A stretch of 64,000 nucleotides of DNA from Cellulomonas endophytica (GCF_004123805.1 NZ_RWJX01000004.1:1-64000), one strand, 5' to 3'; shown: positions 46,826 through 55,935, counted from the first letter of the stretch. Notes: generated by a model not told the origin, from the letters alone. Numbers and translations: made by a program.

Positions 46826-48463
46826 ATGCCCGACACCGTCGCGGCGACCCTGGTCGTCGACGGGCAGAAGCCCGCGGACGACGTGCTGCACCACGTGTGG
46901 AACGCGTGCGTCGGCGCCGGCCGCGCCAACGAGGCCCTGCGGGCCGACTGGCAGGCGCACTTCCGCGAGGCGGTCGACGTGCTCGGCGCCCGCTACGTCC
47001 GCTTCCACGGCCTGTTCCACGACGACATGTTCGTCTACCGCACGGACAACGGCGGCGGCTTCGGCCCGTCGACGCCCCTGCCGGAGCCCGTCCTCACGTT
47101 CTCCTACGTCGACAAGGTGTTCGACGCCATCCTCGACGCCGGCGCCAAGCCCTTCGTCGAGCTCGGGTTCATGCCCCGCGCGTTGGCCACCCAGACCGAG
47201 ACGCTGTTCTGGTGGAAGGCGCACTGCAGCCCGCCGAACGACATGGGCGCCTGGGTCGGGCTCGTCACCGCCACGGTCCAGCACTGGGTCGACCGGTACG
47301 GCATCGACGAGGTGCGCACCTGGCCCTTCGAGGTGTGGAACGAGCCGAACCTCGTGCCGCACTTCTGGACCGGCACCCGCACGCAGTACTTCGAGCTCTA
47401 CGAGGCCACGGCCCGGGCCGTCCGCTCGGTCGACCCCGAGCTCAAGGTCGGCGGCCCCTCGACGAGCGTCTTCGTCCCCGACGACCGCTACGCCGGCGAG
47501 ACGCAGGACCGCTCCGCCGAGGTCGCCACCGCGGAGGCGCCCGACCCCGACGCGCTGCCGTGGAAGCCCGTGTGGATCGAGGAGTTCATCGAGTGGTGCG
47601 CCACCCGGGACGTCCCCGTCGACTTCCTGTCCACGCACCTGTACCCGACGGACTTCGCCTTCGACTCCGCGGGCAAGGGGAAGTCGATCCACCGTCACGT
47701 CGATGCCACGCGCGACGACCTCGTCGCGATGCGGAAGATCATCGCCGCGAGCCCGTTCCCCGACGCCGGCCTGCACATCACGGAGTGGTCGAGCTCGCCG
47801 TCCAGCCGTGACGCCATGCACGACACCCTCTTCGCCGCGGCCTACATCACCCGCGCGCTGCTGGAGGCCGCGCCGCTGGCCGACTCCGTCTCCTACTGGA
47901 CGTTCACCGACGTGTTCGAGGAGGGCGGCGCCGGCATCGGCCCGTTCCACGGCGGCTTCGGCCTCGTCAACGAGCAGGGCCTGCACAAGCCCACGTTCCA
48001 CGCCATGCGGATGCTCGCGCGGCTGGGGGACCGGCTGCTGCTCCAGACGCCGCACGGCGCCATCACGCGCTCGTCGGCGGACGGCAGCCTCTCGGCGCTG
48101 TTCTACAACTACCCGCAGGACATGGGCACGCGGGGCATCGGCTCCGCGAACCGGTACGACGAGACGCGCCACCTCGCCGAGGTCGGCCCGGCCCGCCGGG
48201 TCCGCCACACGGTCGAGGGCCTCGAGCCGGGGTCGTCCTACGCGGTCGAGGTCCTCGACTGGGAGCACGGCAACGTCGCGGAGGCGTGGCACCTCATGGG
48301 CGCCCCGCTCAACCTCACGCGGCAGCAGACTGCCGAGCTGCGGGAGGTCGCCGACCGCCTCCACCGCAGCACCCTCACCGTCTCCGACGCCGGGGTGCTC
48401 GAGATCGACCTCGAGCTGCCCGCCTGGGCCCTGGCGTCCCTCGTGCCGTCCCCGCAGGGCTGA
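46826..48463 (+). CDS. GH39 beta-xylosidase
   Basis: 545 residues with no signal peptide, so intracellular. The (beta/alpha)8 domain has the acid/base E173 in FEVWNEPNL and the nucleophile E320 in LHITEWSSS, with FHGLFHDDMFVY near the N-terminus as in GH39 xylosidases. A C-terminal beta-sandwich follows. It releases xylose from xylo-oligosaccharides brought in by the adjacent ABC importer. First gene of the LacI-controlled operon. Alpha-L-iduronidase-like activity is the family alternative but unlikely here. Confidence 0.92.
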   Translation: MPDTVAATLVVDGQKPADDVLHHVWNACVGAGRANEALRADWQAHFREAVDVLGARYVRFHGLFHDDMFVYRTDNGGGFGPSTPLPEPVLTFSYVDKVFDAILDAGAKPFVELGFMPRALATQTETLFWWKAHCSPPNDMGAWVGLVTATVQHWVDRYGIDEVRTWPFEVWNEPNLVPHFWTGTRTQYFELYEATARAVRSVDPELKVGGPSTSVFVPDDRYAGETQDRSAEVATAEAPDPDALPWKPVWIEEFIEWCATRDVPVDFLSTHLYPTDFAFDSAGKGKSIHRHVDATRDDLVAMRKIIAASPFPDAGLHITEWSSSPSSRDAMHDTLFAAAYITRALLEAAPLADSVSYWTFTDVFEEGGAGIGPFHGGFGLVNEQGLHKPTFHAMRMLARLGDRLLLQTPHGAITRSSADGSLSALFYNYPQDMGTRGIGSANRYDETRHLAEVGPARRVRHTVEGLEPGSSYAVEVLDWEHGNVAEAWHLMGAPLNLTRQQTAELREVADRLHRSTLTVSDAGVLEIDLELPAWALASLVPSPQG

Positions 48464-48549
48464 CCACCAGCGCGGACGACCAGCAGCACCCGCACCCGCA
48501 GCACCCTGCAGTCCGACTCCCAGTTCTCGACGAAGAGAGGGCCTCACCG

Positions 48550-49857
48550 ATGAGGATCAACCGCACCCGGGGCGCCGCCGCCACCGCGGCCGCCGCCACC
48601 ACCGCCCTGCTGCTCACCGCCTGCGGCGGCGGCTCGGCCGACGCCGGCTCCGGCGGTGGCTCGGGCGAGAAGCCCGAGACGCTGACCGTCGCCGCGTGGA
48701 TGGACTTCCCGCAGGAGCTGCTCGACGGCTTCGAGGAGGAGAACGGCATCACGGTCGAGATCAACTCGTTCCCCGACGGCGCCTCCGCCCAGACGGTGCT
48801 GCGCAACGGCCTCGCCTCCAACGGCGCCGGCCTGTCGGACGTGCACCTCGTCGAGCTCGACTGGTGGACCGAGATGATGGCCGTCCCCGAGGACTGGGCC
48901 ACGCTGCCCGAGGTCCCCGGCCGCTGGGTGGACTGGAAGCAGAGCCAGGGCACCGTCGACGACGAGATCAAGGGCTACGGCACGGACATCGGCCCGCTCG
49001 CCATCGCCTACGACGCCGAGCTGCTCGCCGCGGCCGGCCTGCCGTCCGACCCCGAGGGCTTCGCCGAGTTCGTCGGCGGCGAGGACGCCACGTGGGACAC
49101 GTTCCTCGAGGCGGGGCGCCAGTTCACGGCCGCCTCGGACGCGACCTGGACCGACTCGGTGACCACGCCCATGCAGGCCGCGATCAACCTGCTGCCGGCG
49201 GCCTTCGAGGACCCGGAGACGGGGGAGGCCCTGCCGCTCGCGGAGAACACCGCGGTCAGGGACTACTTCATGGACTTCGCCACGGCGGCGGAGGAGGAGG
49301 TGTCCTCCGGCATCGCCATCGGCCACGCCGACTGGGGCGCCGGGTTCCAGAGCCGCCAGTGGGCCACCGTCATCACCCCCGCGTGGATGACCGGCATCAT
49401 CGAGGAGAACGCCGCCGGCATCACCGGCTGGACGATCGCCGACGTCTTCCCCGAGGGCGGCGGCAACTGGGGCGGCTCGTTCTTCTCCGTCCCGGCCGCC
49501 GGCCCGAACGTCGAGTGGGCCACGAAGCTCGCCGACTACCTCACCTCGCCCGAGGCCGCGGTCGCGATGTTCCTCGAGAACGGCCAGTTCCCCTCGCAGC
49601 TCGAGGCCATCGAGGACCCGACGGTCTCCGAGACGGCCAACGAGTTCTACGGCGGCCAGACGGTCGGCGGCATCTACGGCCAGCTCGCGGCCGACGCCGG
49701 TGAGGCCGCGGCCGGCGGCTACCGCGGCGTGAACTTCGCCGGCATCCAGACGCTCGTCATGGACGGCCTCAAGCGCGTCGAGGACGGCAGCCAGACGCCC
49801 GACGAGGCCTGGGACTCCGTCGTCGAGGAGTTCGACGCCCTCGGCCTGACGGACTGA
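48550..49857 (+). CDS. sugar ABC transporter substrate-binding lipoprotein
   Basis: 435 residues from the ATG at 48550, after GAGAGGG. Lipobox LLLTACGGG anchors it. TLTVAAWMDFPQELLDGFEEENGITVEINSFP (in pieces) is the family-1 sugar-binding-protein N-lobe; WGGSFFSVPAAGPNVEWATKLADYLTSPE (in pieces) the C-lobe. It captures oligosaccharides, probably xylo-oligosaccharides given GH39. It is followed by a strong hairpin and two permease genes. No ATPase is encoded, so a shared MsiK-type ATPase is implied. Confidence 0.9.
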   Translation: MRINRTRGAAATAAAATTALLLTACGGGSADAGSGGGSGEKPETLTVAAWMDFPQELLDGFEEENGITVEINSFPDGASAQTVLRNGLASNGAGLSDVHLVELDWWTEMMAVPEDWATLPEVPGRWVDWKQSQGTVDDEIKGYGTDIGPLAIAYDAELLAAAGLPSDPEGFAEFVGGEDATWDTFLEAGRQFTAASDATWTDSVTTPMQAAINLLPAAFEDPETGEALPLAENTAVRDYFMDFATAAEEEVSSGIAIGHADWGAGFQSRQWATVITPAWMTGIIEENAAGITGWTIADVFPEGGGNWGGSFFSVPAAGPNVEWATKLADYLTSPEAAVAMFLENGQFPSQLEAIEDPTVSETANEFYGGQTVGGIYGQLAADAGEAAAGGYRGVNFAGIQTLVMDGLKRVEDGSQTPDEAWDSVVEEFDALGLTD

Positions 49858-49874
49858 CCCCGGCCCTCACATCC

Positions 49875-49917
49875 CCGACCGCCGCGGCCCGGCCCCGAGC
49901 CGGGCCGCGGCGGTCGG
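49875..49917. terminator. 19-bp perfect intergenic hairpin
   Basis: A perfect 19-bp stem (starting CCGACCGCCG, closing CGGTCGG) around a CCCGA loop, between the binding-protein and first-permease genes. Such a site usually attenuates or stabilises mRNA so that binding protein exceeds permease. Confidence 0.8.
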
Positions 49918-49953
49918 CTCCACCCCACCCACGGCCTCCCGAGGGACGTATCC

Positions 49954-51138
49954 ATGGCCAGCATCGCCGCGGCCCCCCGCCGCCCCGGACCCACCGGTCT
50001 GCGCGCCGTCACCCGACGCGCGTCGAGGTGGGACGTGAAGGTCTCGCCCTACCTCTACATCTCGCCGTTCTTCCTCAGCTTCGCGGTGTTCGGCATCTTC
50101 CCCATCGCGTTCAACGTCGTTGTCGCCATGCACGACTGGCACCGCCGCCTCGGCAAGGGCGACTTCGTCGGCCTGGACAACTTCCGCTGGGTGCTCGAGC
50201 AGCCGGCGTTCTGGACGTCCCTGCAGAACACGTTCTCGATCTTCGCGCTGTCGATCGTGCCGCAGCTGGCCCTCGCGCTGGCGATCGCCGCCGTGCTCGA
50301 CCAGAACCTGCGCACGCGGACCTTCTGGCGCATGAGCGTGCTCGTGCCGTTCGTCGTCATGCCCGTGGCGAGCGCGCTGATCTTCGCGCAGGTGTTCGGC
50401 CAGTTCGGCCTCGTCACCCCGCTCATCCACCAGCTCGGGCTGTTCGAGGGCGTCGACTCGCCCTTCTACCAGGAGCGCCTGCTGTCCCACGTCGCGATCG
50501 CGACGATGGTGAACTTCCGCTGGACGGGCTACAACGCGCTCATCTTCCTCGCCGCGATGCAGGCCGTCCCGCGCGAGCTCTACGAGGCCTCGACGCTGGA
50601 CGGCAGCGGCCGGCTGCGGCAGTTCTTCTCCATCACCATCCCGAACATCCGCGCGACGATGATCTTCGTCGTCCTGACGATGACCATCGGCGGCCTGCAG
50701 ATCTTCGACGAGGCCCGGATGTTCGACGGCACGGGCACCGGCGGCTCCAACGACGAGTGGCTGACGACCGTGCTCTACCTGTTCACGCTCGGGTTCGGCG
50801 AGTGGCCGGACCGCCTCGGGCAGGCCGCCGCCGTCGCGTGGCTGTTCGCGGCCGTCATCGTCGTGTTCACGCTGCTGAACTTCGCGCTCACCCGGCGCAT
50901 CGCCTCGACGAAGGCGCCGCGGACGAAGATCCCCGCCGCGCAGACGAAGCGCCTGCTCGCCGAGAAGCGCGCCGCGGCGGCCGCCGCCGAGCGGGCCGCC
51001 CGCGAGGCCGGGGTGCCGACCCTCGTCGGGACCGTCAGCCGCAGCGGCCACCCGGACGCGCTCCCCTCCTCGCCGACCCCCTCGTCGACCGTCCCGCCGA
51101 CCGCCTCGCCGACCTCGCAGAAGGGCCTGGACCGATGA
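49954..51138 (+). CDS. carbohydrate ABC permease 1 (MalF-like)
   Basis: 394 residues from the ATG at 49954. Six helices with a leading FFLSFAVFGIFPIAFNVVVAM, and the EAA loop ELYEASTLDGSGRLRQFFSITIPNI (in pieces), which contacts the ATPase. The C-terminal ~100 residues form an Ala/Lys-rich then Pro/Ser/Thr-rich cytoplasmic tail not usual in the family. Overlaps permease 2 by four bases (ATGA). Confidence 0.9.
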   Translation: MASIAAAPRRPGPTGLRAVTRRASRWDVKVSPYLYISPFFLSFAVFGIFPIAFNVVVAMHDWHRRLGKGDFVGLDNFRWVLEQPAFWTSLQNTFSIFALSIVPQLALALAIAAVLDQNLRTRTFWRMSVLVPFVVMPVASALIFAQVFGQFGLVTPLIHQLGLFEGVDSPFYQERLLSHVAIATMVNFRWTGYNALIFLAAMQAVPRELYEASTLDGSGRLRQFFSITIPNIRATMIFVVLTMTIGGLQIFDEARMFDGTGTGGSNDEWLTTVLYLFTLGFGEWPDRLGQAAAVAWLFAAVIVVFTLLNFALTRRIASTKAPRTKIPAAQTKRLLAEKRAAAAAAERAAREAGVPTLVGTVSRSGHPDALPSSPTPSSTVPPTASPTSQKGLDR

Positions 51139-52070
51139 GCACCGCGCTGATCGAGAACATCTCCGGCAAGGGCGCCAAGAAGTACGCCGAGAAGCGGGCG
51201 GCGCAGGGCCGGCCGATCCGCCTCAACGAGCAGTCCCACAACCCCGCCAACCGGCGGCCGGGCTGGGTGACGTACGCGTTCCTGGCGGTCGTCGTCGCCG
51301 TGTCCGTCTTCCCGCTGTACTACACGGCGCTGCTCGGGTCCTCGACGCGGCTGGAGATTGCCCGGGACCCCGTCCCGCGTGCGTTCCCCGGCCCGCAGCT
51401 GTTCAGCAACTTCGTCGACATCGTGACGAACCACCAGGTGCAGTTCTGGGCGTCCTTCGTCAACTCGCTGCTGGTGGCGGTCATCGTCTCGGCGTCGGTG
51501 GTGTTCTTCTCCACCCTCGCCGGCTTCTCGTTCGCGAAGCTGAACTTCCGGGGCCGCAAGCCGCTCTACGCATTCATCATCGCGACGATGGCCGTGCCCA
51601 TGCAGCTGGGCACCGTGCCGATGTTCCTCATGATGAACGAGTTCGGCTGGATCGACCGGCTCGCCGCCCTCGTGGTGCCGAACCTCGTCATCGCGTTCGG
51701 CGTGTTCTGGATGACGCAGTACCTGTCCGAGGCGCTGCCGTACGAGCTCGTCGAGGCCGCGCGCGTCGACGGCGCGTCCATGTTCCGCACCTTCTGGTCC
51801 GTCGCGCTGCCCGCCGCCCGCCCGGCAGCCGCGACCCTGGCGCTGTTCACCTTCGTCGAGTCGTGGAACAGCTTCTTCTGGCCGTCGGTGGTGCTGCGGT
51901 CGCAGATGACGCTGCCGCTCGTCGTGCCGCAGCTGCGCGGCGCGTACACGGCGGACCACGCGCTGGTGATGTCCGGCGTGCTGCTCATCGCGCTGCCGCT
52001 GCTGGTGGTGTTCGTGTTCCTCGGGCGCCAGCTCGTCGCAGGCGTCATGGCGGGCGCCGTCAAGGGCTAG
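51135..52070 (+). CDS. carbohydrate ABC permease 2 (MalG-like)
   Basis: 311 residues. VTYAFLAVVVAVSVFPLYYTALLGSS opens the domain (in pieces), and ELVEAARVDGASMFRTFWSVALPAARPA (in pieces) is the EAA loop. A longer-than-usual basic N-terminus precedes helix 1. With permease 1 it forms the importer channel. The last 165 bases of this gene are duplicated, in decayed form, at 53411-53573. Confidence 0.9.
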   Translation: MSTALIENISGKGAKKYAEKRAAQGRPIRLNEQSHNPANRRPGWVTYAFLAVVVAVSVFPLYYTALLGSSTRLEIARDPVPRAFPGPQLFSNFVDIVTNHQVQFWASFVNSLLVAVIVSASVVFFSTLAGFSFAKLNFRGRKPLYAFIIATMAVPMQLGTVPMFLMMNEFGWIDRLAALVVPNLVIAFGVFWMTQYLSEALPYELVEAARVDGASMFRTFWSVALPAARPAAATLALFTFVESWNSFFWPSVVLRSQMTLPLVVPQLRGAYTADHALVMSGVLLIALPLLVVFVFLGRQLVAGVMAGAVKG

Positions 52071-52303
52071 TCGCGCGGTCGCCCGACCGTTGCGCTGCGG
52101 GCGACCGCGGCGAGCAGGATCGCCGGCACGATGGCGTCCCGGCCACCGTGCCGGCGACGATGCCCGAGGGGACGGCATGCCCCGAACGCGGAGGCCGTCC
52201 AGGCGGGCCTGTCCTGGCAGGTCGAGCTCGACGGCGTCGCGGTGGGCTCCGTCGATGAGGTGCTGGCCCTGACCCTCGAGGTGGGCGTAGCCCTCGTCAG
52301 CTC
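52071..52303. other. intergenic stretch, no gene recognised
   Basis: The first ~50 bases resemble the sequence after the permease-tail copy at 53574-53610. The remainder reads WQVELDGVAVGSVDEVLALT on the plus strand, possibly a degraded coding fragment, but nothing identifiable. Confidence 0.4.
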
Positions 52304-53350
52304 TCATGACGGCCTCTGCAGGTAGTCGCCGAACCAGCCGTACGGCGGTAGGCCCATGTTCCCGGCAGCGTGGGCGACGAACGGTGCGTCGGGGAGGTGG
52401 TCGAGGCCCCAGGGCTGCACGAGCCCCTCGCCGCGCAGCAGCACTCGCAGGCCGTGAAGGTGGGGATGGTGTCGAAAGGGCGCCACCGATTCCCGAGTCT
52501 GAAGTCCGCCGAGCCTCACCTGCCGAAGTTCAGGTGCTTGCGCGACCGTCCCTGGGCCCTCGGGGAGGCTGATGTTGAAGAGGTTGGCGTGGCGGAGGCT
52601 CGCTGCTGTCGACCAGTCCTCAGCCGACGCGCGAGGCAGCGCCTCCAGATGCAGGACTTCGAGCTCAGGGAGCGTGACGATCGGCTGCAGGCCGGTGACG
52701 CCCCGTGTCTGCCACACCTCGACGAATCTCAAGGCAGCGAGGTCAGAAATCGCGTCGAGGGCGACGACGGAGCCCAGCTTCAGAGCGAGGGCGCGGAGCC
52801 GGCCGGCACTCGAGAGGAGGTCGAGCTCGACCTTCGAGATCCGCTCGAGCGCGAGGTGTTCGGTAGCAGGAGCGCCCTGAAGGACGCGCCCGAGGATCCG
52901 TCCGGTGAGCAGCCCATCGCCCTCGACGTAGAGCTCCCGCAGGTGCGGCAATTCGGACAGGACCTCGAGATGCTCGGTGCGACGCCCCGGGCTGATCTTG
53001 AGCGACGTCAGCGTGTCCGCGTGGTGAGCCAGGCGACCCACGTCTCCGATGGCGGCCTTCCCGTCCTGCAGCCGGTCGATCGTGATGCTTGCACCGTGGA
53101 GCGGCGGGAGGTCGACGAGGAAGTCGATGTCGCGGAGTTCCGTCTGGTGGGTGTGAAATCTGCGGAGCGGCTTCTCGGCCAGGCGTCGGGCGGCCGCGGC
53201 CACCGACCGTGACGTGACAGGGCCGAACAGCACGACCCGCTCGTCGTCGATGTAGGCGTTGGTGGTGTCCCGGTAGCGCGGCTGCTCCGTCGCACCGCCA
53301 TCGGCGGGGAACGACGCCTTCCGTCTGCCGCCCGGTCTTCCGGTGCTCAT
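52304..53350 (-). CDS. leucine-rich-repeat-like protein
   Basis: 348 residues. Repeated leucine-rich units are visible: LSELPHLRELYVEGDGLL, LSSAGRLRALALKLGSVV, ISDLAALRFVEVWQTRGV and IVTLPELEVLHLEALPRA, each about 23 residues. The N-terminus (DDERVVLFGPVTSRSVAAAA) is not recognised. LRR surfaces bind proteins; the partner is unknown. Composition is a little less GC-rich than the neighbours. The gene is inserted, in opposite orientation, between the permease operon and a decayed copy of that operon's end. Confidence 0.7.
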   Translation of the reverse strand: MSTGRPGGRRKASFPADGGATEQPRYRDTTNAYIDDERVVLFGPVTSRSVAAAARRLAEKPLRRFHTHQTELRDIDFLVDLPPLHGASITIDRLQDGKAAIGDVGRLAHHADTLTSLKISPGRRTEHLEVLSELPHLRELYVEGDGLLTGRILGRVLQGAPATEHLALERISKVELDLLSSAGRLRALALKLGSVVALDAISDLAALRFVEVWQTRGVTGLQPIVTLPELEVLHLEALPRASAEDWSTAASLRHANLFNISLPEGPGTVAQAPELRQVRLGGLQTRESVAPFRHHPHLHGLRVLLRGEGLVQPWGLDHLPDAPFVAHAAGNMGLPPYGWFGDYLQRPS

Positions 53351-53410
53351 CGCAGCAGGCTAGGACGTAGACGAGGTCCCGACCGCTCCGCCACCGTGCC
53401 GCGCTCACAC

Positions 53411-53606
53411 ATGACGCTGCCCCTCGTCGTGCCGCAGCTGGGCGGCGCCACACGGCGGACCACGCCTGGTGATGTCCGGCGTGCTGCTCATCGCGCTGCC
53501 GCTGCTCGTCGTCCTCGTGCTCCTCGGGCGCCAACTCGTCACGGGCGTCATGGCGGGAGCCGTCGAAGGCTGAGGCGTCCGGCCGAGGGGCGATTGAGCA
53601 GGATCG
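53411..53606 (+). pseudogene. decayed duplicate of permease 2 3' end
   Basis: ATGACGCTGCCCCTCGTCGT begins a stretch matching 51906-52070 to its stop, with a net two-base loss that breaks the frame; similarity continues weakly for ~30 bases after the stop (GAGCAGGATCGC in both). No upstream half exists. The direct repeat brackets the LRR-like gene. Confidence 0.85.
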
Positions 53607-53761
53607 CAGTCCTGTCGTCCCGGCACTGCGCCCTCCGGGGGAGGGAGCGGGTGAACCCTGCACAGGGCCCTCAGCTGGGGTGGGCGACGTCCGTAGGTCG
53701 TGGAGGCCGCCGCTGCTCGTGCGGCGCCGTGCAGGCCACGGCTCGACCGGAAGGACACCTC

Positions 53762-55237
53762 GTGCAGGACGCAGCAGTGGAGTCGACGTCGCCCGGGGCG
53801 ACCACGATCGGGACGCTCGGTGGGCTGCGCCTGCTGCACGTCGACCAGCCGGGCCGCACGAAGGCCACGCTGCACGTCGGCGTGGGGTGGGCGGACGAGA
53901 CGATGGCGACGCGCGGTGTCACGCACCTGGTGGAGCACCTCGTCATGCACGGCACCAGCCGCGGGCGGTTCGAGTCGAACGCGGCGGTCCTCATGCACCG
54001 GACGGCGTTCTGGGCTGCAGGACGGCCGGAGCTGGTGGCCACGTTCCTCCGGGAGGTCGTCGCGGGCATCACGTCGCCCTCGTTCGAGGACCTGGAGCAC
54101 GAGGCCAAGGTCCTCGCCGCCGAGCAGAGCGAGGCGGGCTTCGGTCCTCATGACGCCGCTCGTCACACCCGCTTCGGCAACGAGGGCCCAGGTCTGTCGA
54201 TGATCTGGGGGACGGGCCCCCAGGCAGCCGAACGTGACGTCCTCGCCGACCACGTGCGACGGTGGTTCGTCCGCGACAACGCGGTCCTCACGGTCGTCGG
54301 CCCGTTGCCGGAGGGCCTCGACCTCGACCTCCCCCCCGGAGCGGTGCCGGTGCGCCCCTTCGTCCAGACGTCCCGTCCCGGCGTGGTCGGCTCCTCGGAG
54401 GGTGCAGGCCCGGTCCTGTCCTTCGTGCTCCCGGACGGCCCGGTCGTCCCGGCGCTGGTGGGTGCGATCTGCACACGCCTGGAGGACGAGCTGCGCCACG
54501 GCCAGGGGGACGTGTACTCGCTGGAGCCGGACGTCGAACGGCTGCCGGGGACGGGTCGCGTGCTCGTGCAGCTGGGGGCGCGCGTCGCCCCCGGCGCGCA
54601 GCGTGCGGTGGCCGAGGCGATGGCGCGGGAGCTGGCGCGTCGGACCGAGGTGGGCGTGACCGACGACGAGCGTTCCGAGATGCTCGAGTGGTGGGACGCC
54701 GGGAACGAGGAGCGCGACCCCGTCGACGACCTCGACGAAGCTGCAGCACGTCTTCTCGCGGGCCTGCCGGTGCTCACTTACGCCGAGGCGCGGGCCGAGG
54801 CCGCCGAGCTCGAGCCCGCGGCGGTCGCGGTGATCGCGCAGGAGGCGCTGCACGGCGCGCAGCTGCTCGTCCCCAGTGGGATCGAGCCGGACACGGCGCT
54901 TCCCGACGGGACGGGGTGCTCCATGTCCCGCGTGATGACGACCCCGCCGATGCGGCGGCGCTTCCGTGCCTCCGCGGCGAAGGGCAGCGCCCTCGGGTTC
55001 GACGGGCAGCGGGTGGAGTTCCGCGACACGGACGGCGACGTGCACACCATCGAGCTCGGCGAGGTCGTCGGGGTGGGTGTGGACGGTCGTGCGCGCCAGC
55101 TCTTCGGTGCTCGGGGCTGTTTCATCACGGTCGACCCGCGGGACTTCTCGGGCGCCGACGCCGTGGTCACAGCCATCGACGCGGAGGTGTCCGCCGACCT
55201 CCGCTTCGACCTGAAGGCATGGCTGGGGCAGGACTGA
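53762..55237 (+). CDS. M16-like metallopeptidase-fold protein
   Basis: 491 residues from the GTG at 53762, behind GAAGGA. The M16 inverted zinc motif HxxEH is present as HLVEHLVMHG near residue 60, with a candidate third ligand in LAAEQSEAG. One N-terminal M16 half (GRTKATLHVGVGWADE, YVAD-like strands) is followed by a weaker second half, and the C-terminal ~80 residues form a separate beta-rich domain (GFDGQRVEFRDTDGDVHTIE). This is shorter than a classical two-domain M16. The substrate is unknown; possibly peptide processing. Confidence 0.75.
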   Translation: MQDAAVESTSPGATTIGTLGGLRLLHVDQPGRTKATLHVGVGWADETMATRGVTHLVEHLVMHGTSRGRFESNAAVLMHRTAFWAAGRPELVATFLREVVAGITSPSFEDLEHEAKVLAAEQSEAGFGPHDAARHTRFGNEGPGLSMIWGTGPQAAERDVLADHVRRWFVRDNAVLTVVGPLPEGLDLDLPPGAVPVRPFVQTSRPGVVGSSEGAGPVLSFVLPDGPVVPALVGAICTRLEDELRHGQGDVYSLEPDVERLPGTGRVLVQLGARVAPGAQRAVAEAMARELARRTEVGVTDDERSEMLEWWDAGNEERDPVDDLDEAAARLLAGLPVLTYAEARAEAAELEPAAVAVIAQEALHGAQLLVPSGIEPDTALPDGTGCSMSRVMTTPPMRRRFRASAAKGSALGFDGQRVEFRDTDGDVHTIELGEVVGVGVDGRARQLFGARGCFITVDPRDFSGADAVVTAIDAEVSADLRFDLKAWLGQD

Positions 55238-55349
55238 CGACCGCCGCGCGTCCGGGGCTCGACGCCCTGCCTCGAGCGAGGTCGCACTCGCACGGGTCGC
55301 AGGACGGTCCCCTCACGCCGGCACTGCTGCGGCCGATGGGTCGTGGGAG

Positions 55350-55425
55350 AGACGACAACGGCACACCCGTCGCGAGGCGGGGTCGCAAAGCCACGGGACC
55401 CTCGCGGTCAGCCGGGCCGCCGAAC
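55350..55425 (+). ncRNA. cyclic-di-GMP-I (GEMM-I) riboswitch
   Basis: The region reads GGCACACC, a CCCGTC-GCGA-GGCGGG stem capped by a GNRA tetraloop, then GGTCGCAAAGCCACGGG and AGCCGGGCCGCCG. These are the conserved GEMM-I blocks: P1a with GNRA loop, the GCAAAGCC ligand-binding joint, and the P1b/tetraloop-receptor arm. It lies in the leader of an operon ending in a diguanylate cyclase, a logical target for feedback by its own product. No separate terminator hairpin is evident, so translational control is possible. Confidence 0.82.
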
Positions 55426-55438
55426 CGAGGGAACACCC

Positions 55439-55543
55439 GTGACCACGCCTCAGAACCGCAGCACGGCCGCCGCGGGCACCCGCGCGCCGCAGCACCGCCG
55501 GGACGCCGCCCCCCGCTCGTCGGACCGTGGGGTGGCCCGATGA
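55439..55543 (+). CDS. 34-residue small protein after the riboswitch
   Basis: GTG at 55439 follows GAGGGA at proper spacing, 13 bases after the riboswitch core. The product is basic and polar (MTTPQNRSTAAAGTRAPQHR and 14 more residues). Its TGA overlaps the next ATG (ATGA at 55540), which supports real, coupled translation. No domain. Confidence 0.45.
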   Translation: MTTPQNRSTAAAGTRAPQHRRDAAPRSSDRGVAR

Positions 55544-55926
55544 GCGACCAGCTCCAGCAGGTGACGCACGAGAAGTTCCGCATGTGGCTGCGGCCGGACG
55601 GCATCGTCGAGCTCGCCTGGGCACCGCACGTCCCGTCGGGCCTCCCGGACGCCCTCGCGGCCATCGACGCGATGACCCGGCTCACCGGCGGCCGAGCCGC
55701 CCCGCTCCTGGTGCACACCGCGGACGCGGGCCCGCAGGACCGCGCGGCACGCATGGAGTTCATCCGCCGCCAGGAGGTCGTGTCGGCGGTCGCGCTCGTC
55801 GTCGGGAACCCGCTCAGCCGCATGATGGCGACGTTCTTCATCAACGTGAGCAGGCCCGAGGTGGCGACGCGCTCGTTCGAGGACGAGGTCGCTGCCTGCG
55901 CCTGGCTCGCGACGTTCCTGGACTGA
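55540..55926 (+). CDS. SpoIIAA/STAS-like small protein
   Basis: 128 residues from the ATG at 55540. EKFRMWLRPDGIVELAWAPHVPSGLPDALAAIDAM (in pieces) alternates strands and helices, with PLLVHTADAG and ATFFINVSRP, a STAS/SpoIIAA-like alpha/beta pattern seen in DUF7793-like proteins. It ends nine bases before the diguanylate cyclase gene and may modulate it. The assignment is tentative; operon membership is clear. Confidence 0.65.
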   Translation: MSDQLQQVTHEKFRMWLRPDGIVELAWAPHVPSGLPDALAAIDAMTRLTGGRAAPLLVHTADAGPQDRAARMEFIRRQEVVSAVALVVGNPLSRMMATFFINVSRPEVATRSFEDEVAACAWLATFLD

Positions 55927-55935
55927 GGGGGACCG

